NCBI RefSeq assembly: GCF_043678055.1
Contig: NZ_JBHEQA010000002.1
Location: forward strand, 744,001 to 808,000
Length of the DNA: 64,000 nt
DNA from: Spongiimicrobium salis
GTDB taxonomy: Bacteria > Bacteroidota > Bacteroidia > Flavobacteriales > Flavobacteriaceae
Direction of reading: 5' to 3'
This document shows positions 40,665 through 50,363 of this stretch, in pieces. A model generated the notes under the pieces. It was not told where the DNA came from. It saw only the letters and a list, made by a program, of their open reading frames with translations, and ran no database searches. Numbering within the stretch: position 1 is the first letter of the stretch; each line of letters starts with the position of its first letter. The translations under genes and the position numbers were made by a program.

Positions 40665-42518
40665 CTATGGGAGGACGGAAAATTCAATCTGGGAGCTATG
40701 GTAAACTCTATGCAATTGCTTTTTAAAATCAGTAGTTTTCGCATAAAAAATATTGTCTACATAGGTCTGTGGATTAATATCAATATAGGGGAACCAGGTA
40801 CTCTGAATCTGCACTTGAATCTTATGTCCTTTTTTAAAGGTATGCAGCACATCTTGCAACTTAATATTCACCGTGGTCTCTTCATTGGGTACAAAAGGTT
40901 CGGGAGTAGAAAAATCATTGCGAAAACGTCCTCGAAGTACTTCACTTCTCACCATTTGATGATAATTCCCCATTTTTAGATAGGATTGGGTCTCTTCATA
41001 ATCAGGATGATCCGCAGGATACACATCAATTAATTTAACAATCCAATCGGCGGCCGTTCCAGTAGTAGACACCTTTAATTTTGCCAAGATATCCCCTGCC
41101 AAAGTCATTGGGTTCTCCAAAGCTTCCGTCTCAAACACCAATACATCGGGTCTTCTTGCCGCAAATCGTTGATCGTCCGTCATGAATTTCCTTGGCGTAA
41201 ACACCACTTTAATGTCTTCTGAATACGGAACGGGTTTCCTGGGGTCGCTGATAAACTCCTCAAAGGAAGCTACTTCCTTTTCTGTACTTTCCAATTGCTG
41301 GTCGGCTCCAAGGAAATACCTTTCCTTAGTGGCCTTCGTGGGCGGCCAATGTTCAAAGGTCTTCCATGCCTTACTTCCCGTATCGAACATATAGGCCTCG
41401 GGCAAGTTGGTTTCTCCATTTGCCTGGCCCTTTAGAAAATGGTTGAAAAACTTGGTTTCAATTTCCTCTTGATAAAAAGTAGAAATATCATCTCCAAAAT
41501 ATACATTTCCAATAGCCTGTCTTTTTGCATTTCTAGCCCAGTCCCCATGACTCCACGGGCCCATAACAATCGTATTATAGGTATTGCTCCGATCTTCGAT
41601 GCCCTTGTATATATTTAGAGGACCATAAAGGTCTTCTGCATCGAACCAGCCTCCAACCGTCATTACGGCGGGTTGAATATTTTTAAGATGCTGCACAATT
41701 CCACGTTTTTGCCAGAAGTCATCATAATTTGGGTGATTCTTCAATTGTTGCCAAAAAACGTTATCCTCCTTGTAGTACGCATCTAAATTGGATAGTGGGC
41801 CAGCCTCCAAAAAAAACTGATATTGATCGGGCGTGCCCAAATCCGGAAATTCGTACCAAGGCGTTGTCGTAGGGGTATCTTTGATATGCCCAAAGAGGGA
41901 GGTTATTCTCCAATAACTTAACAAATAAGCACCATTGTGATGAAAATCATCAAAAAAGAAATCCCCTATGGGTGCCTGGGGAGATACAGCCTTTAATGCC
42001 GGATGACCACTTAACGTAGCATAAGCGGAATAAAATCCAGGATAGGATATTCCCCATATCCCTACTTTTCCATTATTATGATCTACATTGTGAATTAACC
42101 AGTCAATAGTATCGTAAGTATCTGTTGCCTCATCGGTTTCTTTCCCTTGCTTGTTTGGAATGTAAGGCCTCATATTGTCATAGGTTCCCTCACTGTTCCA
42201 ACGTCCCCGAACATCCTCATATACCACAATATTCCCTTCCTTCATCATTTTTTGATTGGGCCCAATTTGTTTTTTGAAGGTGTTGGCACCGTAAGGACGG
42301 CTACTATACGGCGTACGCTGTAAGAGGATGGGATATTTTTTGGAGGTATCTTTAGGCGTATAAATGGTAGCGTGTAAGCTAATGCCATCCCTCATGGGTA
42401 TACGTACTTCCTGCTTCGTATAATAGTCCTGAGGCACTAAGGCTGTATTCTTCTCAGAAACGCGCTTTCCACAGGAAATCAAGAGCACTAATGATGCCCA
42501 TACTAAAATTTTACGCAT
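40665..42518 (-). CDS. CocE/NonD-family alpha/beta hydrolase lipoprotein
   Basis: 617 aa. Lipoprotein signal (lipobox LLISC, Cys16). The X-Pro dipeptidyl-peptidase / cocaine esterase type hydrolase domain has the nucleophile Ser158 in GIWGISYPGFYSA. The C-terminal jelly-roll domain begins near residue 410. Likely a periplasmic or surface acyl hydrolase or peptidase; it follows dsbD with a 28-nt gap on the same strand. Confidence 0.9.
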   Translation of the reverse strand: MRKILVWASLVLLISCGKRVSEKNTALVPQDYYTKQEVRIPMRDGISLHATIYTPKDTSKKYPILLQRTPYSSRPYGANTFKKQIGPNQKMMKEGNIVVYEDVRGRWNSEGTYDNMRPYIPNKQGKETDEATDTYDTIDWLIHNVDHNNGKVGIWGISYPGFYSAYATLSGHPALKAVSPQAPIGDFFFDDFHHNGAYLLSYWRITSLFGHIKDTPTTTPWYEFPDLGTPDQYQFFLEAGPLSNLDAYYKEDNVFWQQLKNHPNYDDFWQKRGIVQHLKNIQPAVMTVGGWFDAEDLYGPLNIYKGIEDRSNTYNTIVMGPWSHGDWARNAKRQAIGNVYFGDDISTFYQEEIETKFFNHFLKGQANGETNLPEAYMFDTGSKAWKTFEHWPPTKATKERYFLGADQQLESTEKEVASFEEFISDPRKPVPYSEDIKVVFTPRKFMTDDQRFAARRPDVLVFETEALENPMTLAGDILAKLKVSTTGTAADWIVKLIDVYPADHPDYEETQSYLKMGNYHQMVRSEVLRGRFRNDFSTPEPFVPNEETTVNIKLQDVLHTFKKGHKIQVQIQSTWFPYIDINPQTYVDNIFYAKTTDFKKQLHRVYHSSQIEFSVLP

Positions 42519-42546
42519 AGTAAAAACTATATAGTGTTCATTTATA

Positions 42547-44514
42547 CTAAGGCATGCTTCTATACCTCGTCAGGCCCTTTTCTAACCAGGCTTTATAGGT
42601 ATCGCGATCCGTATACTGCACTGCCGAATTCAAGAGTTCCATTTCGGGGGATAACAAAACGTAATAGGGTTGGGAAGCTGCATTAAAATTCAACGTTTGA
42701 AATGTCCCCCATTTTTGACCTATTGTCGTTATTTCCTTCACTCTTCCTGATTGGTATTTAAAATCGAATTGTTGATTTTCCGGCAATTCTTTTCGATCAT
42801 CAATATAGAGCGAAATTAAGACATAATCTTCTTTTAGTATGGAATAGATATCTGATTCGCTCCAGACATTTTCTTCCATTTTTCTACAGTTCACACAAGC
42901 CCAGCCCGTAAAATCCAATAAAATGGGTTTGCCTACACTTTTGGCATGTGCTACTCCGGAATCAAAGTCCTTAAAACAATCAATACCCAAAGGGCAATCG
43001 CTTTCGGTCTCAGCTACACTGTAAAAATCGGGAGGTAAAAATCCAAATAATTTTAAATCATAGGCTTTGAATGCTCCAAAGGCCAGGTATAGGGCAAAAA
43101 CACTACTAAGAAGGCCCAAGCCCAAACGTGGAATTGTACTTTTCTTCTTAGGACCATCATGTGGAAAACGAAAGATTCCAAATAAATATAGGGCCATAGC
43201 GATAAAGACCACCACCCAGATGCCGATGAATATTTCACGCTTTAAAATTCCCCAATTCCCTACCAAATCTGCATTGGACAAGAATTTAAGGGCCAATGCC
43301 AATTCTAAAAAGCCCAAAACAACTTTTACAGTAGTCATCCAACCTCCTGATTTAGGAAGGGAGTTCAACCAAGCGGGAAAAAGGGCAAATAATCCAAATG
43401 GAAGGGCCAAAGCAACGCCAAAGCCTAACATTCCCGCCGACAAATTATAGGCAACGTCACCCTCGGCAAGAGCCGTACTCCCCAAGAGTCCCCCTAAAAT
43501 AGGACCTGTACAGGAAAATGAGACGATGGCCAAGGTTACTGCCATAAAAAATATTCCGATAATTCCACCAGCCTTGGTAGAGGCTGCGTCCATTTTATTG
43601 GCCCAGGAACTAGGAAGCGTTAATTCATAATATCCAAAAAAAGAAAAGGCAAAGAATACAAAAATGGCAAAGAAAAACACATTAAGCCATATATTGGTCG
43701 CTATGGTATTCAATATCTGTGAGTCTACCGAATCAAATAGGTGAAAAGGCAAGCTCAATAGAAAATAAATCAATACGATAAAGAAGCCGTATAACAGCGC
43801 ATTGGTAATTCCTTTCCCATTAGAACTGGATTGTTTGGTAAAAAAGGAAACCGTCAGTGGAATCATTGGAAATACGCAAGGGGTCAACAATGCAATGAGT
43901 CCCCCTAAGAAGCCTAAACCAAAAATCATCCAAATACTGGAACCGGAAGCTGCTCCTTTATTGGCCCCTCCCAGAATCTCTTTATTTTTTATATCCAGAA
44001 CCAATTCCTGTCCCAGGGCTTCACTGCGAGCATCGATTGTTTTTTCTTCCAATACAATAGCACTACCGCTCAGGGATACGTTAAACTCCTCATCTGCCGG
44101 AATACAAACCTCTTTACATACTTGATAGGTCAACTTTACATCGATACGATCAAGACTGGCATCCAATAGTTTGATCCTTTGGGTAAAGACGGCCTTATCT
44201 TTAAAAAAGACTTCGTCCATTTCAAAGGTATCGCTATACTCCGTTTTTGTTTTACTTTCCTTTGTATCTCCTACAAGTTCGTAGGTTGTTCCCGCATCTA
44301 TGTATTCCAGTTCGCTAGGCCAGGCCCCACCCTCCGGATTATGTTGGGAATACACATGCCATCCTTCAAAAATGACCCCAGTAAATACCAAATCATATTC
44401 TGTATCTGATATCTTGTTGACGGTATGGGACCACTTTACCGGATCATCATCGGTCTGGGAAAAACCGAAGAAAAGGCCAAAGAATAAAAATAAAAAGCTA
44501 ATAAAATGTTTCAT
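42547..44514 (-). CDS. dsbD: Thiol:disulfide interchange protein DsbD
   Basis: 655 aa. Order of parts: signal peptide, periplasmic alpha domain (about 20-160, Cys pair in YQVCKEVCIP), eight membrane helices (about 200-460) and a C-terminal thioredoxin domain with Cys540-Val-Asn-Cys543 in GWACVNCRK. It carries electrons from cytoplasmic thioredoxin to the periplasm for cytochrome c and disulfide repair. It overlaps tilS by 4 nt. Confidence 0.93.
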   Translation of the reverse strand: MKHFISFLFLFFGLFFGFSQTDDDPVKWSHTVNKISDTEYDLVFTGVIFEGWHVYSQHNPEGGAWPSELEYIDAGTTYELVGDTKESKTKTEYSDTFEMDEVFFKDKAVFTQRIKLLDASLDRIDVKLTYQVCKEVCIPADEEFNVSLSGSAIVLEEKTIDARSEALGQELVLDIKNKEILGGANKGAASGSSIWMIFGLGFLGGLIALLTPCVFPMIPLTVSFFTKQSSSNGKGITNALLYGFFIVLIYFLLSLPFHLFDSVDSQILNTIATNIWLNVFFFAIFVFFAFSFFGYYELTLPSSWANKMDAASTKAGGIIGIFFMAVTLAIVSFSCTGPILGGLLGSTALAEGDVAYNLSAGMLGFGVALALPFGLFALFPAWLNSLPKSGGWMTTVKVVLGFLELALALKFLSNADLVGNWGILKREIFIGIWVVVFIAMALYLFGIFRFPHDGPKKKSTIPRLGLGLLSSVFALYLAFGAFKAYDLKLFGFLPPDFYSVAETESDCPLGIDCFKDFDSGVAHAKSVGKPILLDFTGWACVNCRKMEENVWSESDIYSILKEDYVLISLYIDDRKELPENQQFDFKYQSGRVKEITTIGQKWGTFQTLNFNAASQPYYVLLSPEMELLNSAVQYTDRDTYKAWLEKGLTRYRSMP

Positions 44515-45821
44515 TCCAGTATTGTGAATTTTACGATTCTTTTTGTTTTGTCCGTAACTTTAAAACGGTGGTCAGACCGTTTTCCCATTATCCATACGAT
44601 TGCTCCTTCCGAACATAATAGCCACTGCGCTTCTTTCTGGATTTGACTCATTTTTTCATCCTTGAAAAACTTACTCAATTTTTTCACTCCTCGCATACCA
44701 AATGGATAGAAATAGTCGCCTTTTTCCCATTTTCTTACGGTTAAAGGGTACTTTAATTTCTCCTTGGGGACATATAATACATTATTCGATTTCTCTTGTA
44801 AGGCATCGACTTCATCGACCTTAAGCGGAATCGGCAAGCTGACTTCAACATCTTTTTCATGGATCAGATATCGTTGTGGCTTTACTAAGATTCTTTCTTG
44901 CAAGAACAAATATTCCCTATCCTTTAACAATCGATGTGTTTTAGAAACTACTTCCTTACCACTCATAGCTGTCAAAAGGTGGGCAACATCATCCCATTCC
45001 TTAAACCCATATTCTTGAAATAAATTGTACAGATGTGCCTTTAAGGGAGTTAATTGCAGTAAGGGCGCAATGGCAATGGCAATTCCATTATCCCCTTCCT
45101 TAAACAGACGCTCTTTTAAGGCTTTCCCGTATTCTTGGGAAAGCGCAGATGTTTGCTTTAAATAGTCCTGGGTATGCGCAAAATTGGATAAAAAAGTAGG
45201 GTGTAATTCTTTTAATCGCGGAACAATCTCTTGTCGGATTTTATTTCTAAGGTATTTGGTTTCAGCATTACTGCTGTCCTCACGCCATTGCAATCCATTT
45301 TCAATGGCATAGGCTTCTATTTCAGTTCTCGAAAACAAGAGTAAGGGTCGTGCCAAGGTGGGCGTTTTTGAAGGAATTCCCAAAAGGCCGTCAATACCAG
45401 TGCCGCGCGAGAGGTTTATCAAAAAAGTTTCCAAATTGTCATCCGAATGATGCGCAGTAACTATAGTTTTCAAAGCTTTCTTTTCTATCAATTTCGAAAA
45501 CCATTGATAGCGTAATTCTCGGGCAGACATCTGAACAGATACTTTATTCAACAATGCATAATCCATTGTTCCAAAATGTTTTACCACTAAATCTCTTTCA
45601 ATCTTCCTTGCAAATTCGCGTACAAAATCTTCATCACCATCACTTTCCAACCCTCTCAGGTTAAAATTGCAATGGGCCAAAAGAAAATTCATGCCATTGC
45701 GCTGGCACAGATGCGATAATACAATACTATCAATTCCACCACTACAAGCCAAGAGAAAGGGGTGCTCCATTAATTCCGGGAATACTTCTTCTATATGTTT
45801 TTTAAATGTACCGAGCACCAT
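44511..45821 (-). CDS. tilS: tRNA(Ile)-lysidine synthetase
   Basis: 436 aa. TilS attaches lysine to C34 of tRNA-Ile (CAU), an essential step for reading AUA. The PP-loop SGGIDS is at residues 27-32, with AHHSDDNLETFLINLSRG as the other signature and the C-terminal TilS domains after about 230. It heads a two-gene unit with dsbD. A TACCTTTG box sits just 2 nt before the ATG, so the promoter position is unclear. Confidence 0.95.
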   Translation of the reverse strand: MVLGTFKKHIEEVFPELMEHPFLLACSGGIDSIVLSHLCQRNGMNFLLAHCNFNLRGLESDGDEDFVREFARKIERDLVVKHFGTMDYALLNKVSVQMSARELRYQWFSKLIEKKALKTIVTAHHSDDNLETFLINLSRGTGIDGLLGIPSKTPTLARPLLLFSRTEIEAYAIENGLQWREDSSNAETKYLRNKIRQEIVPRLKELHPTFLSNFAHTQDYLKQTSALSQEYGKALKERLFKEGDNGIAIAIAPLLQLTPLKAHLYNLFQEYGFKEWDDVAHLLTAMSGKEVVSKTHRLLKDREYLFLQERILVKPQRYLIHEKDVEVSLPIPLKVDEVDALQEKSNNVLYVPKEKLKYPLTVRKWEKGDYFYPFGMRGVKKLSKFFKDEKMSQIQKEAQWLLCSEGAIVWIMGKRSDHRFKVTDKTKRIVKFTILE

Positions 45822-45854
45822 ACAAAGGTAAGTAGAAAAGCTTGTTGATAAAAC

Positions 45855-46688
45855 TTAGGAAGCTGTCAATTGTTCTTGAAACCAATCCTGAATATGTGCC
45901 AGAACTTCATCTTTGCAGCGGTCATGATGCAATTCGTGATATCCTCCTTCGTATAGCTTCAGGCTGCTATGATTCGCCATTTCATGAAAGGATATGGTAG
46001 CCTTATGATCGATTATAGGATCGGCTGTACCATGTAGCAAAAGCGTCTTTACCTTAAGCCTGTTGGCATTTTGAATAACCCACTCCCCTGCATCCATGAT
46101 AGGAAAGGAAAACATAGGGCTTACTTTATCATGTATGAGTTCATCGGCCTTATATGCTTTGACTTCTTCCGCTATTCTGGAAATTCCTCTAGCATCCAAA
46201 CCAGAGGGTAATGTTAATGAAGGGAATATATGGAGCATTATTTTACCTAAGACCATTTTCCATTTTGGAGGAACAAAAGCCAGACGCAGGTATGGACTGC
46301 TTACCACCAGACCATCAATCTCGAAATCATGACGCAAAGCGTAATTCAACACTAAATTTCCTCCCATACTATGTCCATATAGAAACAAGGGTTTCTCTGA
46401 AAAAAGCGTTCTTGCTTTGAGCAATACTGCCTCTAGAATATCCATTAAAGCCTTATAATTAGGGCAATGTCCACGTTTACCCCCTGATTTCCCATGGCCG
46501 ATATTGTCGTAGGCCACAACGGCCATGCCACTTTCCAATAATTTGGGAATTACGCTGTTTAGATATCTACCAGAATGTTCCCCCATGCCATGCACCAACA
46601 CGACCACCCCCTTTAGGGTGTTGGGTTGCGTATACCACCCATACAGGCTGGTACCATACAGTTTAAGATCAAACTTTTGATACTCCAT
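45855..46688 (-). CDS. Monoacylglycerol-lipase-like alpha/beta hydrolase
   Basis: 277 aa, cytoplasmic. LVHGMGEHSGRY forms the oxyanion region, Ser107 in YGHSMGG is the nucleophile, and GTADPIIDH and GGYHELHHD supply the acid and His. This build is that of monoacylglycerol lipase or lysophospholipase. Confidence 0.9.
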   Translation of the reverse strand: MEYQKFDLKLYGTSLYGWYTQPNTLKGVVVLVHGMGEHSGRYLNSVIPKLLESGMAVVAYDNIGHGKSGGKRGHCPNYKALMDILEAVLLKARTLFSEKPLFLYGHSMGGNLVLNYALRHDFEIDGLVVSSPYLRLAFVPPKWKMVLGKIMLHIFPSLTLPSGLDARGISRIAEEVKAYKADELIHDKVSPMFSFPIMDAGEWVIQNANRLKVKTLLLHGTADPIIDHKATISFHEMANHSSLKLYEGGYHELHHDRCKDEVLAHIQDWFQEQLTAS

Positions 46689-46728
46689 TTCTTAAAGCTA
46701 CAATATTCTTACTAAAATACGATGCGCT

Positions 46729-48027
46729 TTAGCAATTTTCCAATACTTCCCGCATCGCTTTGGCCTTTAATAGACATTCTTCGTATTCCCTATGTGGTGT
46801 GGCCTTTGAGGTGATGGCACTACCTACGGAAAAGGAGATATACTTACTGGAAGCATTATACAGAATACTGCGTATGACCACATTAAAATCAAAATTGCCC
46901 GCTGGCGTAAAATACCCTACTGCCCCACTGTATAATCCACGTTTGGTCGCTTCTAATTTTTCTATGATTTTCATGGCAGAAACTTTGGGGGCACCGGTCA
47001 TACTTCCCATGGGAAAACTATCTCTAATGATCTGCACAGGATCGATATCTTTATCAAATTCAGCCCTTACGGTCGATATCATTTGGTGCACCTGGGGGAA
47101 ACTGTATACTTTACATAGTTCTGTAACGGCCACACTACCTTTTTGGGCATTTTTGGACAGATCGTTCCGAACCAAATCCACGATCATGATATTCTCTGCC
47201 CGCTCCTTTTCGTCCTGCGCCAATGCCTTGCCCAAGGCAACATCTTCCTTGGGATTTGAAGAGCGTTTTGCAGTCCCTTTTATAGGTTGGGAAACAACGG
47301 TGCTTCCTTCTTTTTTTAAATAGCGTTCTGGAGATGCTGAAAGTAAATAACGTTCTCCCACTTTCAGAAAACAGGCAAAAGGAGGTTTAGAAATCGTATT
47401 CAGCTTTTTATATACCGTTATAGGCTGTATTTGGGTGTCTTCTGCATAAAATTCTTGACAAAAATTGGCTTCATATACATCCCCTCTATGAATATGTTGC
47501 AAAAGACGTTCTACCCGATTAAAATATTCATCTTTAAAAATTCTCATTTTAATGCGGATATCTGTCGTTCCTTTTTTGGCTTCTTCTGATATCCCCAATG
47601 CTTGGATTTCATTAAAATCATGGGTTATTTCTTCACCCACCATATTCAAATAAAGGAACTCCGCTGTATTCCCTTGAATCCGAATGATTTTTTTGGGTTG
47701 AAAAAAGAAGAGGTCAGAAAATCCAAGTCCATCCCTATTTTGCGACTCCAATTCCTCCACATCATTCTTTAAGTCATAGGATAAATATCCAAAAATCCAG
47801 TCTTGCGTATTGGAACGATAGACCGATAAATCCTCAAAAGCATCGGAAGTATCCGTTACTATGGAAGTTAGCGCATCTACTGCCAAAATACAATCAAAAG
47901 CGCCATAAAGATCTTTAACCCCATTCCCATCGAGCCATAGGACTTCGTAAAATTGCTGTGCCCAATCTTGTAATCGCTCCTTAAATTTTTGGATATCTGG
48001 AACCGTAAAGGAACTACTTTGTCGCAA
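46729..48027 (-). CDS. pabB: Aminodeoxychorismate synthase component I family protein
   Basis: 432 aa of the chorismate-utilising family, which makes 4-amino-4-deoxychorismate for folate. C-terminal chorismate-binding motifs: DLVRNDLSKNAQKGSV, SFPMGSMTGAPKV. The KPF/PIKGT loop reads SQPIKGTAKRS, the PIKG version found in PabB rather than TrpE. It overlaps the FMN-reductase gene by 14 nt. Confidence 0.88.
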   Translation of the reverse strand: MRQSSSFTVPDIQKFKERLQDWAQQFYEVLWLDGNGVKDLYGAFDCILAVDALTSIVTDTSDAFEDLSVYRSNTQDWIFGYLSYDLKNDVEELESQNRDGLGFSDLFFFQPKKIIRIQGNTAEFLYLNMVGEEITHDFNEIQALGISEEAKKGTTDIRIKMRIFKDEYFNRVERLLQHIHRGDVYEANFCQEFYAEDTQIQPITVYKKLNTISKPPFACFLKVGERYLLSASPERYLKKEGSTVVSQPIKGTAKRSSNPKEDVALGKALAQDEKERAENIMIVDLVRNDLSKNAQKGSVAVTELCKVYSFPQVHQMISTVRAEFDKDIDPVQIIRDSFPMGSMTGAPKVSAMKIIEKLEATKRGLYSGAVGYFTPAGNFDFNVVIRSILYNASSKYISFSVGSAITSKATPHREYEECLLKAKAMREVLENC

Positions 48028-48565
48028 TAGACTCTATTTTATTCATAAATAGCGTTATGGCATCCGCATGGCCTTGGGCCAATTCAGCATCCAAGATTCC
48101 TTCCGTTTCCTTAAAATTGATGTGAAAAGAAGGCAGGGAATAGGTGGTGACTACTGTAGCTCCAAACCTTCCCAACATACCACTCACAACTTCCAAAGCC
48201 CCAATACCTCCTCTTTTTCCTGGGGAAGTTGCCATCAACAATACGTTTTTCCCATCTATAAATTTTCGGTCCAAGCGAGACAACCAGTCCAATAGATTCT
48301 TAAAATAGGCCGATGGATAACTATTATGCTCGTTTACAGCTATAATTAAACCATCTGCGGCGGCAATATCGCCTTTAAATTCTACCAAAGAATTCGAAAA
48401 GCCTTTCGCTTTTTCTTCATCTTCACTATACATTGGGAAAGGATAGTTTGCCATATTCAATGTCGTAACATCATGCCCGCTAATCTTTGACACGGTATGT
48501 TTTATCAATTTGAAATTCAAAGAATTGGAAGAATTACTTCCTGCAAAAGCCAATATCGTTCCCAT
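48014..48565 (-). CDS. NADPH-dependent FMN reductase-like flavoprotein
   Basis: 183 aa with a flavodoxin-like fold: LAFAGSNSSNSLNFKL at the start binds the FMN phosphate, and the second loop VNEHNSYPSAYFKNLLDWLSR is typical of the family. Reduces quinones, FMN or azo compounds. Overlap with pabB suggests co-transcription only. Confidence 0.88.
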   Translation of the reverse strand: MGTILAFAGSNSSNSLNFKLIKHTVSKISGHDVTTLNMANYPFPMYSEDEEKAKGFSNSLVEFKGDIAAADGLIIAVNEHNSYPSAYFKNLLDWLSRLDRKFIDGKNVLLMATSPGKRGGIGALEVVSGMLGRFGATVVTTYSLPSFHINFKETEGILDAELAQGHADAITLFMNKIESIATK

Positions 48566-48632
48566 AGTTACGTTAGTGTTTTTATTCCTAGCGAAAATAA
48601 AGCAAATACGAATGAATTGCGAGTATTTTGAC

Positions 48633-48640
48633 TAATTTTG
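48633..48640 (+). promoter_or_regulatory. -7 promoter box for the 48.7 kb membrane protein
   Basis: TAATTTTG, a perfect TAnnTTTG match, 57 nt before the ATG. No clear TTG at -33. Confidence 0.35.
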
Positions 48641-48696
48641 CAAAGGAAACATCCAAAACTACTGTTACACAAGTATATAAGGCAGTAATCTAGATC

Positions 48697-49893
48697 ATGA
48701 AAGCAAAGAGCAACAGATTGTATTTTGTAGATGCCATACGGGCATGGGCCATACTCATGATGCTTCAAGGGCACTTTGTAGATGGTCTTCTAGATCCTAT
48801 TTTTAGGGACAGTAGCCATACGGGGTATAAGATATGGCTCTATTTTAGAGGTATTACTGCTCCAGTATTTTTCACGGTTTCCGGATTTATCTTTACGTAT
48901 TTATTGATAAAAGTACCCGAGAAAGGATTAAAAAATCCTCGGGTAAAAAAAGGAATAAAACGAGGTTTGCAGTTATTACTTATTGGTTATGTATTGCGCA
49001 TGAACCTCTTTGGGCTACTGTCCGGACATATTTATGAGTCATTTTATATTGTAGATGTACTCCATTGTATTGGATTGTCTATCCTTGGCATTGTTGGAAT
49101 CTACGTTCTTACTGCAAAGCAAAAAGCCGTTGTATTTCCCTCCTTTTTAGTACTGATTACTGTAATCCTTTTCTTTTTTGAGCCGCAATATGCCAATCTT
49201 GCGCACACCTACCTTCCCAAGGGAATTGCCAACTATTTCACCAAAATCAATGGTTCTGTATTTACTATTTTTCCTTGGTTTGGCTATGCCACTTTTGGAA
49301 GTTTTCTGGCTTTGCTTTTTTCCAAATACAAAAATGTTGCATTTCTGTATCCCAAGGCCATAAGTATTTCATTGATCAGTGGTTTTTTACTGATTTTTTA
49401 TTCTTCAGCGGTTTTACTTAAGATTGGGGATATTAGTGGAATATCATTATTTACGGATGTTTATTACAATAACTACTTATTTATTAGATTGGGTGACGTC
49501 TTGGTTGTTTTTGCCGTATTTATGTTGCTCAGGCGCTTTATGATTCGCCCAACCCTATTGAAGATTGGGCAGAGTACGCTTTCCATTTATGTCATACATT
49601 TTATTATCCTTTATGGCAGTCTAACCGGTATAGGGTTGTATCAGTACTTACACCATAGCTTATCGCCGGCAATAGTAATTGTAGGCGCTCTTTTGTTCAT
49701 GATTGTATGTACCTTTTTATCCTTGCAATACGAAAAGAAAAAAGAAGGCATTCATTTATCCATAGCCACTTTTTTTCGCTACCTCAGAGTACAACTGGAA
49801 AGTATCCGTCCTGTGGTGCTTCGTTTTTTTAAAATTGCCTATCACAAGGTGAAATTGCTGCTTTTGCGTTTATTTAGATTAGCTAAAAATTAA
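48697..49893 (+). CDS. Multi-pass membrane acyltransferase-like protein (DUF1624/HGSNAT type)
   Basis: 398 aa with about ten hydrophobic helices. Begins with RLYFVDAIRAWAILMMLQGH and then TAPVFFTVSGFIFTYLL, the signature of the heparan-alpha-glucosaminide N-acetyltransferase / OpgC-like superfamily. A basic tail follows. Substrate unknown; it may modify a cell-envelope glycan. Confidence 0.82.
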   Translation: MKAKSNRLYFVDAIRAWAILMMLQGHFVDGLLDPIFRDSSHTGYKIWLYFRGITAPVFFTVSGFIFTYLLIKVPEKGLKNPRVKKGIKRGLQLLLIGYVLRMNLFGLLSGHIYESFYIVDVLHCIGLSILGIVGIYVLTAKQKAVVFPSFLVLITVILFFFEPQYANLAHTYLPKGIANYFTKINGSVFTIFPWFGYATFGSFLALLFSKYKNVAFLYPKAISISLISGFLLIFYSSAVLLKIGDISGISLFTDVYYNNYLFIRLGDVLVVFAVFMLLRRFMIRPTLLKIGQSTLSIYVIHFIILYGSLTGIGLYQYLHHSLSPAIVIVGALLFMIVCTFLSLQYEKKKEGIHLSIATFFRYLRVQLESIRPVVLRFFKIAYHKVKLLLLRLFRLAKN

Positions 49894-49953
49894 ATCCTTA
49901 CTGTTTTTTATGCGCTTCTTTTTAGTATTTTGGCATTCCAAAAAAAATAAACC

Positions 49954-50187
49954 ATGGAAGAAAATAAAGAATATTCCCCTATTGCTGTTGATTTAGTAAA
50001 AGATAAAAGATACGCTTGGTGTACCTGTAGTCACAGTAGTGACCAACCCTTTTGTGACGGTTCCCATAGAGCACATAATGCGACACCCTCAATGAGTTTT
50101 TCTGTAGAAGAAGACAAAACAGCTTATTTATGTACGTGTAAAAAAACTTCGAACCCACCTTATTGTGATGGTTCGCATAAGAATTAA
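49954..50187 (+). CDS. Double CDGSH iron-sulfur protein
   Basis: 77 aa with two mitoNEET-type CDGSH motifs: C-x-C...PFCDGSHRAH at about residues 24-42 and LCTC...PYCDGSHKN at 60-77. Each can hold one [2Fe-2S] cluster by three Cys and one His. Role in iron-sulfur or redox sensing is inferred from the family. A strong terminator follows. Confidence 0.92.
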   Translation: MEENKEYSPIAVDLVKDKRYAWCTCSHSSDQPFCDGSHRAHNATPSMSFSVEEDKTAYLCTCKKTSNPPYCDGSHKN

Positions 50188-50217
50188 CTAACTAACTCAT
50201 ATTTTTAATTCTCAAGT

Positions 50218-50247
50218 AAAATGGAATCCTAGGATTCCATTTTTTTT
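50218..50247 (+). terminator. Terminator after the CDGSH gene
   Basis: AAAATGGAATCCT (50218-50230) and its exact complement (50231-50243), then four more T. The 26-bp inverted repeat is perfect with a minimal loop. Confidence 0.88.
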
Positions 50248-50363
50248 GCTTCCAATCTATAAATTCTTGTTAAAACCGCATCTATACCGCTTATCAAGGG
50301 TAAAATAGCTGTAATCATCACTTCCCTTCCCCGACAGAAAAAGTATCCTTTATTTCGATACGT